DNA of 27,224 nt, taken from NCBI GenBank assembly GCA_002408385.1, contig DHSB01000072.1, positions 120,392-147,615 on the forward strand. The letters are read 5' to 3'. The translations under genes and the position numbers were made by a program. This document shows, one piece after another, positions 8,584 to 15,773 of this stretch (its first letter is position 1; each line of letters starts with the position of its first letter). This DNA is from Myxococcales bacterium UBA5297. GTDB taxonomy: Bacteria; Myxococcota; Myxococcia; Myxococcales; UBA5297. The notes under the pieces are model-generated. The model saw nothing but the letters and a program-made list of their open reading frames with translations, searched no databases and was not told where the DNA came from.

Positions 8584-10080
8584 CTACTTGGTCGGGAATC
8601 GAAGCGAAAGCTGAAGCTCGCCGCGAGTGGGTGCTTCGCCGTGGGATGGCAGGCCAGCCTCCAACCCCACGACTGCCCAATCAAGAGCTTGAAGAACGCT
8701 CTTGCTGATAGGTCGCTTGCAGTCCCAGAAGATGCGTGACTCGAAGAACTCGCTGGCTTCATTTGAGGTCAAAGCGCTCAGTGCCCGTTGAGCTTCTCGT
8801 CTTGTGGCAAAGGGAAGGAAGTAGCACGTGTCATCCACGATCACCGGCTTTCCGTCCAAAGGGCCCACCAACTGGAATGCGAGCTTCTTATACAGTCCGC
8901 AGATCGCCACTTTCCAGGCGCTAAAGGTATAGTCGCCCACCCCGAAGACGGAGAAACTCGGCTGGCCCTGATAGATCGCGCTCTTTCGAGCGGCCATCGC
9001 GGCGCTGTGTGCATTCAGATACGCCCAGGTGCGTGGCTGGTTCTCCCTGATATGGCTTGTATCCTGGCCCAGGGTTCGTTGTGGGACGAGAACGCGGCGA
9101 TTCGTCGCCAGTCTTCCGTTCGCAACATCGGAGCCCTTCAGTAGCGGAAACACCAGATCGGGCTCAATGCCAACGGTCTCGCCTTGGCAGTTGCGCAGAA
9201 CACCATTCTCAAGAGTAAGCTCCATCACGGATGCGCAGTCGTGCTTGAGCCCCGAGCGCCACTCGGGCTTTGAGGAGCCCGCGAAGCGGATTGTGCGCTT
9301 GAATGCCTCGGTGTCGCCCGTGAGTATGCCCTCGACGAGCCCTAGTCGCGAAGTGTGATGTCGGTCGGCGATGTGGGCGAACATCGGCCATTCCATTTCA
9401 TCGTCGCGCTCGGGTTTGCGGCCGATATCCATGATTAATAGGACCGCATCCACCGAGGCGTTGAAATGGGTTTTTGAGTCGAAGCTTCGCAATTGGCCGT
9501 GTACGTGGAGGCGGTGCTTCGCGCAGTGCTGCAGCATTTTCCGAGCGACCGCGGTCTTGCATAGCATGGCGACGATGCAGCCGTGGTTCGGAGAGGCCGC
9601 CAGTAGGCGGAGAAGCATCCACTCGGACACGTCAAAGTTGCTCTTGCCGGTTATTGCGTCGAGACCGCGCAGGCCCTTGAAATTGTTCTTCTTGGGTAGA
9701 TTGGCGGCCCCAAGCACGCCGAGCTCCGAAGCAGTAACCCAAGGGGGATTGCCGAGTATGAGAAGCGGCCGAGGCAGAGCGGCGAGCGCAGGCTCCCAAG
9801 GCTTGGAGAAGAAATCTGCTTGTTCTATGAGCGCCTTCTCGCCAAGCGCCGCACGCGCTTTGGCCGCATAAGCAGGGTTTACGTCGAAGCCAAGCAGCGT
9901 GGCGGCTGGCCACCTTTCGTGTGCCGCGCAAAGAAATGCGCCAAGGCCGCAGGTGGGCTCGACGACAGCGGCGGGAGCAGGAAATTCCCTTGCCAGCAGC
10001 TCGACTACCTCTTTGGCAAGGGCGTGGGGGGTTTGCCAGTCGCCGAACTCAATTTTCTGGCTCGAGGCCCGCCGTGCCAT
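8584..10080 (-). CDS. Type II N6-adenine DNA methyltransferase
   Basis: 498 residues from ATG 10080. Motif I (SAM binding) is VVEPTCGLGAFL at residues 39-50, followed by GFDVNPAYAAKARAAL carrying the acidic ribose-binding region. The catalytic motif IV is NPPW at 111-114, the amino-methyltransferase (N6-adenine) signature. Motif order I then IV, with a long C-terminal part, fits a gamma-type enzyme whose target-recognition region lies after motif IV. It should methylate the site cut by the co-encoded endonuclease and protect the host. The start is chosen because ATG overlaps the TGA of the upstream endonuclease gene by one base; an in-frame start 22 codons upstream would lie inside that gene. 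GC content and codon use are clearly lower than in flanking genes, indicating horizontal acquisition. Sequence specificity cannot be read. Confidence 0.88.
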   Translation of the reverse strand: MARRASSQKIEFGDWQTPHALAKEVVELLAREFPAPAAVVEPTCGLGAFLCAAHERWPAATLLGFDVNPAYAAKARAALGEKALIEQADFFSKPWEPALAALPRPLLILGNPPWVTASELGVLGAANLPKKNNFKGLRGLDAITGKSNFDVSEWMLLRLLAASPNHGCIVAMLCKTAVARKMLQHCAKHRLHVHGQLRSFDSKTHFNASVDAVLLIMDIGRKPERDDEMEWPMFAHIADRHHTSRLGLVEGILTGDTEAFKRTIRFAGSSKPEWRSGLKHDCASVMELTLENGVLRNCQGETVGIEPDLVFPLLKGSDVANGRLATNRRVLVPQRTLGQDTSHIRENQPRTWAYLNAHSAAMAARKSAIYQGQPSFSVFGVGDYTFSAWKVAICGLYKKLAFQLVGPLDGKPVIVDDTCYFLPFATRREAQRALSALTSNEASEFFESRIFWDCKRPISKSVLQALDWAVVGLEAGLPSHGEAPTRGELQLSLRFPTK

Positions 10081-10733
10081 CACAGTCTCCGCACGTTGGG
10101 CACGGTACCGGCATCGCGAACTGCGTGTCCGTACTGGAGCCGCCACTGGAGGGCGTTGGAAATCGTCAGAAAACCTTGTTGGGGTGGAGTCGAAAGAACC
10201 GCGGCGGCGATGCGTGCGATTTCAATATCGTCCGCAGGTAAGTTGCGATCATGGAGGAAGGCGGCGATGTCTTCCTCGTTCGCTTGGTCGGCGACCATTT
10301 CGCGCAGACGCTTTGTGAGCGTGTAATCGCCAGTTGCGGAGGAATCGATATAGACGACGTGCTCGATTGAAAGGCGAGCGGTTTGGCTGCGCGGGTTATC
10401 GACCTTCGCGTAGACCAGCACAAGTAACCCGTAACCCAGGCCGAATACTTTCTGACGCGCAGAACGGAAGGGGCAGGAGGACTGTGGCTGTTTGATGCTC
10501 GTGACCTTCAGGTCAACCTCGATATCGGGGAAATCAATGCCCGATGCCGCGTTTCCTTGAGCGAACGAGTAGCGATGGCAGAGGTACTCCCGGAATTTGA
10601 GCTCAAGGTAGGTTCCGACTGCCTTTCCGTCTGTCACGCCAAAGAGGCTCGGCTCGTCGTGACTAGACTCAAGGTCGGCAAATCTTCGCGCTTCCATCTG
10701 AAGCTTGCCGACATCAAGAGTGGGCTTGCGCAT
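10080..10733 (-). CDS. Putative type II restriction endonuclease, PD-(D/E)XK type
   Basis: 217 residues from ATG 10733, which is preceded by GGAGGAAC at ideal spacing. The frame continues upstream without good coding character. The central block GIDFPDIEVDLKVTS (residues 65-79) supplies Asp67/Asp70, Asp74 and Lys76, a compact PD...DxK metal-binding site. Glu45 in the helix TYLELKFREYL is a likely additional acidic residue. The next block, KQPQSSCPFRSARQKVFGLG, looks strongly conserved-type and may contact DNA or complete the active site. The assignment rests on this motif plus tight coupling (TGATG) to an adenine methyltransferase. Order is endonuclease first, methyltransferase second, and no separate controller protein is seen. 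Lower GC than neighbours suggests transfer. Recognition site is unknown. Confidence 0.8.
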   Translation of the reverse strand: MRKPTLDVGKLQMEARRFADLESSHDEPSLFGVTDGKAVGTYLELKFREYLCHRYSFAQGNAASGIDFPDIEVDLKVTSIKQPQSSCPFRSARQKVFGLGYGLLVLVYAKVDNPRSQTARLSIEHVVYIDSSATGDYTLTKRLREMVADQANEEDIAAFLHDRNLPADDIEIARIAAAVLSTPPQQGFLTISNALQWRLQYGHAVRDAGTVPNVRRL

Positions 10734-11053
10734 CTGTTCCTCCGGGCTCTTCCTTTGCGACCGAGACTTTCGCACGGCCGAAAACCGCTCGTGGCTCAAC
10801 GCTCTGATAGCACGGTTCGGCAGGTTGGCCGGATTGGGAATGCCAACGTCTTGGTGCTTGTGTTCCTGGGACCTGCTCGTTGCTTTGGTGCAGGAGCGGC
10901 AGGCCGTCGGAACCGTTATCGCTTGAGAGTCGCGCTGGCACAGGCGCGTTGAAGGCACACCGTGGGGCTTCGCGAGAGTGCCAGCGCGAGCTTCGCAGAT
11001 CTAGGAGAGCGACGGCTCTCGGATGGATGGACAGACTCCAAACCGCTTCGCGC
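10734..11053. other. Intergenic gap upstream of the restriction-modification operon
   Basis: About 320 bases between the cyclase stop and the endonuclease start, both on the minus strand. It should hold the promoter for the restriction-modification pair, but no convincing -35/-10 pair is visible. A small inverted repeat (GAGAGC ... GCTCTC, near 11005-11020) lies about 35 bases after the cyclase stop and might end the cyclase transcript. No credible gene is seen. Confidence 0.45.
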
Positions 11054-12667
11054 TTAGCCGGAAGGGTCCGCGGGAATGACCGCGGCGTAGCGCAGGGGCT
11101 TGGAGACGTTCTTGACCGGGGTCTCGGTCAGCTCGCCGAAGCGATAGCCGTGCGGCTCGCCGAGGTCGCCGAGCGCGTGGACGACGCTCTCCATCGCGAG
11201 GACCTCGCGGAAGCCGGCCAGGCATTGCAGGCGTGCGGTCGCGTTCATCCCAGCCGAGAAAGCCGTCAAATCATGGGTCGGCCCGAAGACCCCGACGCAG
11301 GCGGGGCAGAGGTTGATGCCCACCGCGATGCCCAGCCCCCGGGCGAGCTCGGGCTTGGACCTGACCACGTCGAGCAGCGGGTCGTCGGCGAAGCGGACGG
11401 TGAAGTCGAGCATCTTGCGCGCGGCCTCGAGCGCGTTGAACGCCCTCCGGGCGCGAGGCTCCTCGTAGAACGGTGGGCCGAAGAGGCCGATGATGCAGTC
11501 GCCGACCATCTTGTCGAAGGTGCCGCCGTGCTCCCAGAGGATGTCGACGGCGCCCTCGGCCCAGCGGTCGATGAACTTGCCGATGAGCGAGGGCTTCTCG
11601 AGCGCCAGCTCGCTCAGGCGCGTAAAGCCGTTGATGTCCGCGTAGAGGATGGCCACCTCCTGCTCGCGGGGCGCCAGGTACTTCTCGTCGTAGGCCGGCT
11701 CGCGCAGCAGGCGGTTGATGACCGGTGGGGCGAAGAACTGCGCGAGGTGGCGCCGCTCGCGGTTGTGGTCGACGAGCCTCTCGCGGGCCATCTGCGCCAG
11801 CAGGCGCACGAGGTCCAACGAGAAGGTCGAGAAGCCGCGCGGGCCGGCCTGCACCAGGCACTTGCCCAACCACTCGGCGCGGGCGAGCCCGGCCAGCAGC
11901 ACGTTCTCCAGGCAGCCCTCGAGGCCGAGCACGGTGCGCAGCCGGTGACGGTCGGGGGCGAGCAGCTCGACTCCGTGCGCCTGGATGGCCGCGTCGAGGC
12001 CGGGGTGGCGACGGCTCTCGGCGTCGAACTCGAGCTTCCCGCCGCGGTAGAGCCGGTAGTAGAGCGTCTTCTCGTCAGCCCCGTCACGCCAGACGAAGAG
12101 CAGGGTCTGGAAGCCGACGGTCTGGTGCAGGAGCGAGACCGCCGTGTCGAGGCCGCGCTCGAAGACGCGGTCGGCGAGGGCTTGGCTGATCCGCTGGATG
12201 AGGTCCTGCTTCTCGGAGGCGGTGTGGATGGTGGCGAGGATGGTGTCGAGCTGCTCGCAGACCACCTCCACGCGCGCGGCAAGCCCCTCGAGCCGCTCGG
12301 GCGGCAGCTCGCCGTCGAAGACAAAGCCCGCGGTGCCCACGTCGGTGCCGGCGACGTCGAGCACCTGGCTGACGAGGGTGTGGCCGCGGACCGGAAAGCG
12401 GCCGAAGCGGCGCTCGGCGAGCAGCGTCCAGGGGTCTTCGCCGGCGAGCTCGCCGTGCGCATAGGCCGCGGTGACCAGCTCCTCGTTCCGGGTGATCACC
12501 GCGGCGCCGACCGCGTCCAGCTCGCCGCAGACGGCGGGCAGGAAGCGGTCCATCGTCGCGCGCAGCGACAGGCGCTCGCGCACGCAGGTCTCGAGTAGAG
12601 CGTCGGCCGCCTTCGACAAGAGCATCTGGTCCCTCAGCTCCTCGGGTGAAAAGCTCGCTGCGCTCAC
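11054..12667 (-). CDS. Class III adenylate/guanylate cyclase with N-terminal GAF-like region
   Basis: 537 residues from GTG 12667. Residues about 20-150 and 160-300 resemble sensor (GAF-type) domains, and the catalytic domain is about 335-530. Both metal-binding Asp residues are present: Asp344 in LYADINGFTRL and Asp390 in FDKMVGDCIIGLFG. Lys387 is the usual adenine-specifying Lys. Asn475 and Arg479 in SAGMNATARL match the transition-state residues, and Thr468 is a plausible second base-contact residue. This points to ATP to cAMP conversion. No membrane segment is seen, so it is cytosolic. The start overlaps the phosphodiesterase stop (GTGA, four bases) and follows GGGAG, so the two are translationally coupled. 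The last codons contain the right copy of the 21-bp repeat that brackets the restriction-modification island. Which signal the N-terminal part senses is unknown. Confidence 0.88.
   Translation of the reverse strand: MSAASFSPEELRDQMLLSKAADALLETCVRERLSLRATMDRFLPAVCGELDAVGAAVITRNEELVTAAYAHGELAGEDPWTLLAERRFGRFPVRGHTLVSQVLDVAGTDVGTAGFVFDGELPPERLEGLAARVEVVCEQLDTILATIHTASEKQDLIQRISQALADRVFERGLDTAVSLLHQTVGFQTLLFVWRDGADEKTLYYRLYRGGKLEFDAESRRHPGLDAAIQAHGVELLAPDRHRLRTVLGLEGCLENVLLAGLARAEWLGKCLVQAGPRGFSTFSLDLVRLLAQMARERLVDHNRERRHLAQFFAPPVINRLLREPAYDEKYLAPREQEVAILYADINGFTRLSELALEKPSLIGKFIDRWAEGAVDILWEHGGTFDKMVGDCIIGLFGPPFYEEPRARRAFNALEAARKMLDFTVRFADDPLLDVVRSKPELARGLGIAVGINLCPACVGVFGPTHDLTAFSAGMNATARLQCLAGFREVLAMESVVHALGDLGEPHGYRFGELTETPVKNVSKPLRYAAVIPADPSG
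11078..11098. repeat. Right copy of the 21-bp direct repeat, inside the cyclase 3' end
   Basis: Identical to 8262-8282 over 21 bases. It lies 24 bases before the end of the cyclase gene and encodes its PLRYAAV segment. Its position at the 3' end of a gene resembles the attachment-site arrangement of integrating elements, but no integrase gene is present in the interval. Confidence 0.8.
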
Positions 12668-13563
12668 GCCGGGCTCCCGGGTACGTGGTGAGTGGAGGTC
12701 TCGGCGCCCGTCTCGCCTGGACGGCCTTCGCGCGCCGACGCGATACAACCCTTTTCGATCTCGAGGATCCAGTACCCCTCGTCGCCGCGCATGGTGGAGG
12801 CGCCCGCGCCGAAGAGGTGGGGGTGGCGGTCAGTGGCCCGGTGCCAGTAGCGCTGGTGGATGTGGCCGTGGTGTACCGAGCAGCTTCGGCCGGCGAGCGC
12901 ACGTAGCAGCCAGCGGGCGTCCCACAGGCCGTGGGTGAGCGAATCGGCGCCGCCCCAGCGGTGCAGCGGCGCGTGGTGGACGAGCACGGCGAGGCCCCGG
13001 TCGCGCACCGCGGGGTCTTCGAGGATCGCCGCCAGGCACCGAAGCTGACGAAAGCCGAGGCGGCCGAAGGCCAGGCCGGGCACCGGGGCAAGGTGCGTGC
13101 TGTCGAGCCCGACCACCGCGAGCTCGTCGCCGACCAGGCGCACGTAGGGATAGCCGTCGGGCCCACAATACTGAGGAAGGTCGCTCTTCAGCAGGTGGCC
13201 GAAGTACTGCTCGAAGCGCCGGTCGCGCATGCTGTGGGCGGTGTAGCGGTCGTGGTTGCCGGGGATTATCGACAGGCGGCTCGGGTCGTCGGCGAGCGGG
13301 CCGAGCGCCTCGCGCGCGCGCCGGAACTCCTCGTGCGTCGCCAGCGCGGTCAGGTCCCCGCTGAGCAGGACGTGAGCGGCGCCCAGCCGGTCGGCGTCGC
13401 GGACGATCTGCCGCAGCACCTCGGCTCCGCGCTCGAAGCGCGCCGCCCTGCCGAGCACGCGCAGCTCGACCTGGGCCAGGGCCCGGCGCCAGCCGAGCCG
13501 GTGCCAGGGGATTTGCGAGTAGTCGAGCTGGATGTGGACGTCGCTCAGGTGAATCAGGCGCAA
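12664..13563 (-). CDS. Calcineurin-like metallophosphoesterase, probable cyclic-nucleotide phosphodiesterase
   Basis: 299 residues. The full metallophosphoesterase motif series is present: D8-x-H10 (LSDVHI), GD70 (LLSGDLT), GNHD at 102-105, the HH of LVHHAPLH, and GHIH near residue 240. The N-terminal MRLIHLSDVHI and the overall length match the class III cyclic-nucleotide phosphodiesterase (CpdA/Rv0805-like) branch. Hydrolysis of cAMP or cGMP is therefore the best guess, supported by the overlapping cyclase gene downstream. Start is TTG 13563, chosen because AAGGGAGG precedes it by five bases and the protein begins directly with the first metal motif. A 20-bp perfect palindrome lies about 41 bases upstream. 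Other metallophosphoesterase substrates cannot be excluded from sequence alone. Confidence 0.85.
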   Translation of the reverse strand: MRLIHLSDVHIQLDYSQIPWHRLGWRRALAQVELRVLGRAARFERGAEVLRQIVRDADRLGAAHVLLSGDLTALATHEEFRRAREALGPLADDPSRLSIIPGNHDRYTAHSMRDRRFEQYFGHLLKSDLPQYCGPDGYPYVRLVGDELAVVGLDSTHLAPVPGLAFGRLGFRQLRCLAAILEDPAVRDRGLAVLVHHAPLHRWGGADSLTHGLWDARWLLRALAGRSCSVHHGHIHQRYWHRATDRHPHLFGAGASTMRGDEGYWILEIEKGCIASAREGRPGETGAETSTHHVPGSPA

Positions 13564-13604
13564 GGCGGCCTCCCTTCGCGCTTCAAAGCTATCGTCGGGT
13601 CACA

Positions 13605-13624
13605 CCGGGCGAAGCTTCGCCCGG
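13605..13624. promoter_or_regulatory. 20-bp perfect palindrome upstream of the phosphodiesterase-cyclase operon
   Basis: The half-site CCGGGCGAAG is followed immediately by its exact reverse complement CTTCGCCCGG. It sits 41 bases before the TTG start of the phosphodiesterase gene, a position where a repressor or autoregulator could bind. It has no adjoining T-tract in either direction, so a terminator is unlikely. Role as an operator is inference. Confidence 0.5.
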
Positions 13625-13737
13625 CGACAAGCAGGCGAGATCGGCGGTCGTTCGAATAGGGGAGATATCATCGCCCGGCCCGGCACGCGCGCTTGTCCGT
13701 TTGCCGAGACGCCACGCCCGCGAACCTGTGGAGCACC

Positions 13738-13893
13738 ATGCGCACGCCTTCATCCCGACCCCTCGGCGGCTCGCTCGTCGCCGCGCTGCTCGGCCTGCTC
13801 GTCACCGCCGGACCCGATGTGGCAGGACGGCTCGTAAAGAAGTGGGAAGGCGCGATCTGGGTTTCGACCATCACGACGAGCGCTTTGGCGTAG
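13738..13893 (+). pseudogene. Possible truncated gene: signal peptide start only
   Basis: The 51-codon frame from ATG 13738 begins with a good export signal: a basic start, then GGSLVAALLGLLVTAG, ending near Ala29. It stops soon afterwards, after KKWEGAIWVST and a short tail. Nothing recognisable follows the signal, and the next 55 bases lead directly into the nuclease-like gene. The simplest reading is the 5' end of an exported protein whose body was replaced when the downstream gene pair arrived. A genuine small exported peptide is possible. Confidence 0.35.
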
Positions 13894-13948
13894 CACCGTA
13901 CAGACACGAGCGTCGACTGCCGGAAACGAACGCGCGACGATTCGCACG

Positions 13949-14875
13949 ATGGTCCTTCCCGTCGTCCTTGAGCAGACACCGCGCCTCGCGTACTACCGGC
14001 GCCTCGCCCAACTCTGGGCGGCAGGGCGTCGCCCTGCGCCGATGCTGTTCATCGACTACTTGCGCCAGCTCGCGCAGCGTGCCCAGAACGTACAGGCTTC
14101 GGCGCCCGTCGAAGACGAGGAGCTGGACCTGTTCTGTCGCCTCGTGATGGCGAGACCAGAGGAACTCCGTCGTCGTTTATCGGGCGCGAACTTCCAGCGG
14201 CTACGCGGGCTCGACCGAGACCAGCGCGCAGCGCTACGTGTGCTCGAAGTATCGCCCGACCTGCTCTCACCGCTTGGCGAGCTGCGCTATGAGCCTGCCC
14301 ACACGCGCCTGCTCGGCTACTTCATGGACCGCCGTCGAGTCCCTGGGCTGGCCGAAGCTCTCCTCGGCGAGATGCTCGTCTTGATCGATGCTCCGGCAGA
14401 AGTAGCCGATGACGACAGCGTCTCTGCGGCAGTCGTGTCGACCGAAGTCGTGATCGAGGGTGGACGCGTCGACCTCCAGATCGAGAGCCCCTCGCTGCTC
14501 GCGTTCATCGAGGTGAAGGTCGACGCCGTCGAAGGGCCGTCTCAGCTCCGGCGATACCGAAATGCACTTGATGCGCGCGCGAGAAACAAAGCTGCGGTGC
14601 TCGCCTTCCTGACGCTGCCTGGCGTGGAGGGGCCACCAGCGCGGCTCTCGTGCAGTCACGTCACCTTCGCCGACCTGTTGTCTCGATGGCTTCCGCTCGC
14701 GCGCTCGCACGACGACGCTTCGGCCTACCTCTCCCGCTACCTCAGTTCGGTCGCACGACTGCTCGGCTACGCGGGTGAAGGCCCCTTCGAGCATTGGACG
14801 TTCGCCGATCAGCGAAACGCGCTCGACTTCGTGTCGCAGGTTGGCTCTGGAGGATTCCGTGGCAACGATCTCTGA
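13949..14875 (+). CDS. PD-(D/E)XK nuclease superfamily protein of a two-gene unit
   Basis: 308 residues. The nuclease core is at about 112-205. A helix with Glu115 (YEPAHTRLLGYFMD) precedes Glu166 in STEVVIEGGRVDL. Asp175 is next, then E188-V-K190 in LAFIEVKVDA, followed by Q199-L-x-x-Y203. The order E ... GRxDL ... ExK ... QLxxY is characteristic of the PD-(D/E)XK families that cut DNA in defence and repair contexts. The N-terminal 110 residues and C-terminal 90 are helical-looking and unassigned. ATG 13949 has no clear Shine-Dalgarno; Met32 is an alternative start. The gene overlaps the next by 17 bases, so the two products probably work together. It begins where a truncated exported-protein gene ends, which suggests insertion. 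Nuclease activity is a family inference; the system is not one I recognise. Confidence 0.72.
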   Translation: MVLPVVLEQTPRLAYYRRLAQLWAAGRRPAPMLFIDYLRQLAQRAQNVQASAPVEDEELDLFCRLVMARPEELRRRLSGANFQRLRGLDRDQRAALRVLEVSPDLLSPLGELRYEPAHTRLLGYFMDRRRVPGLAEALLGEMLVLIDAPAEVADDDSVSAAVVSTEVVIEGGRVDLQIESPSLLAFIEVKVDAVEGPSQLRRYRNALDARARNKAAVLAFLTLPGVEGPPARLSCSHVTFADLLSRWLPLARSHDDASAYLSRYLSSVARLLGYAGEGPFEHWTFADQRNALDFVSQVGSGGFRGNDL

Positions 14876-15557
14876 CGTCTTTGCATTCGCGGCGCAGAAC
14901 GCCGACTACTGGACCGAGTTCTTGTCGGGCGGTGACTACCCGAGCGAGCTCACCGAAGACGAAGCTCGCGGCCTCACTGCTGCACGAGTTCACATCGATG
15001 CGCTTGTCGTGGAGCTTCTCCACGAGACCGGTGTGCAGCTCGCGACGAAGCTCGGCGAAGGGAAGCTCTCCAAGCCGAGGTTCAAACCCGCCTGCACGAT
15101 CAAGAACCGTTCGGTGACTCTCCCTGCGCCGACGGGCCTTGATCGGAAGCTGTATTCGATCGTGTTCTCATTAGGGCGCAACGAGGCGGGCGCGGCCATC
15201 GAGCTCTACGCTTCGCTCATCGTGAAGAAGGGCGCGCTCGACACGCTTCGCCAGTCGCTCGACGAACGGAAGGTCGAGCACAGCGTTGACGGCTACTGTC
15301 TCTACGCGAAGGGCCTCGCGCTGACTGCCAACGCCGACGTCGGCGCGCTTGCCGCCCAATCTGCGGAGCAGGCCGTCGCCCTGCTCTCAGGTTTCGAATC
15401 GAATCCTGATGTCGGCTCACCCACCAGCTTCGCGAGGAGCGCCATCCCGCGCGCGGCCTCGGCCGGCATCGCCCGTAGCCTCCCGAGGAACGAGGGAGGC
15501 GGAGTCGAGGCGCCCTCGACTTCGCCTGTCCCGAGCCTGCCGAGGGTCTCGGGCTGA
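14859..15557 (+). CDS. Unknown partner protein of the nuclease-like gene (232 aa)
   Basis: I do not recognise a family. GTG 14859 is chosen because GGAGG precedes it at five bases and it overlaps the nuclease gene by 17 bases, a coupled arrangement. Residues 1-175 are globular: an acidic N-terminal helical part (FAAQNADYWTEFLSGGDYP), a basic block (KLSKPRFKPACTIKNRSVTLP) and an alternating segment (RKLYSIVFSLGR, IELYASLIVKK) that may be beta structure. No membrane segment, signal or catalytic motif is seen. The last 50 or so residues become Ser/Pro/Arg-rich and look like read-through into former non-coding DNA, so the native end may have been lost near 15400. A role with the nuclease (specificity, activation or inhibition) is inference from coupling only. 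Confidence 0.6.
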   Translation: MATISDVFAFAAQNADYWTEFLSGGDYPSELTEDEARGLTAARVHIDALVVELLHETGVQLATKLGEGKLSKPRFKPACTIKNRSVTLPAPTGLDRKLYSIVFSLGRNEAGAAIELYASLIVKKGALDTLRQSLDERKVEHSVDGYCLYAKGLALTANADVGALAAQSAEQAVALLSGFESNPDVGSPTSFARSAIPRAASAGIARSLPRNEGGGVEAPSTSPVPSLPRVSG

Positions 15558-15773
15558 CCGGTTGTCGCTCGAAGGATTCTTCGACACCTCTTCAACCCGC
15601 CGCCGGCGCGGGCACCCGTCTCCTCGCCCTTTACTCGACCAGCCTTGCGCTTTACCGAGACGCCAGCGGCGGTTAGGCTCCGCCAGCGAATCGAGGCAGG
15701 GAGCCCGACCCGGGGCGCTGCTCCGGAGGCCGCTTCCGCCCCAGGTTTTGCGCCCAGCCAATCTGGAGAAGCA

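Noticed and set aside
8111..8762. Small genes on either strand left of the methyltransferase
   Set aside because: Frames are Ser/Arg/Pro-rich, overlap one another, lack ribosome-binding sites and show no family motif.
10734..10958. A longer restriction endonuclease starting at 10958
   Set aside because: The extra 75 residues have no protein-like pattern, and ATG 10733 carries a strong GGAGGAAC ribosome-binding site.
11054..13563. A Pycsar or CBASS-type defence operon built on the cyclase
   Set aside because: The cyclase is a GAF-type class III enzyme paired with a phosphodiesterase. No effector (TIR, transmembrane, nuclease or phospholipase domain) lies in the same transcription unit, and the adjacent nuclease pair is on the opposite strand.
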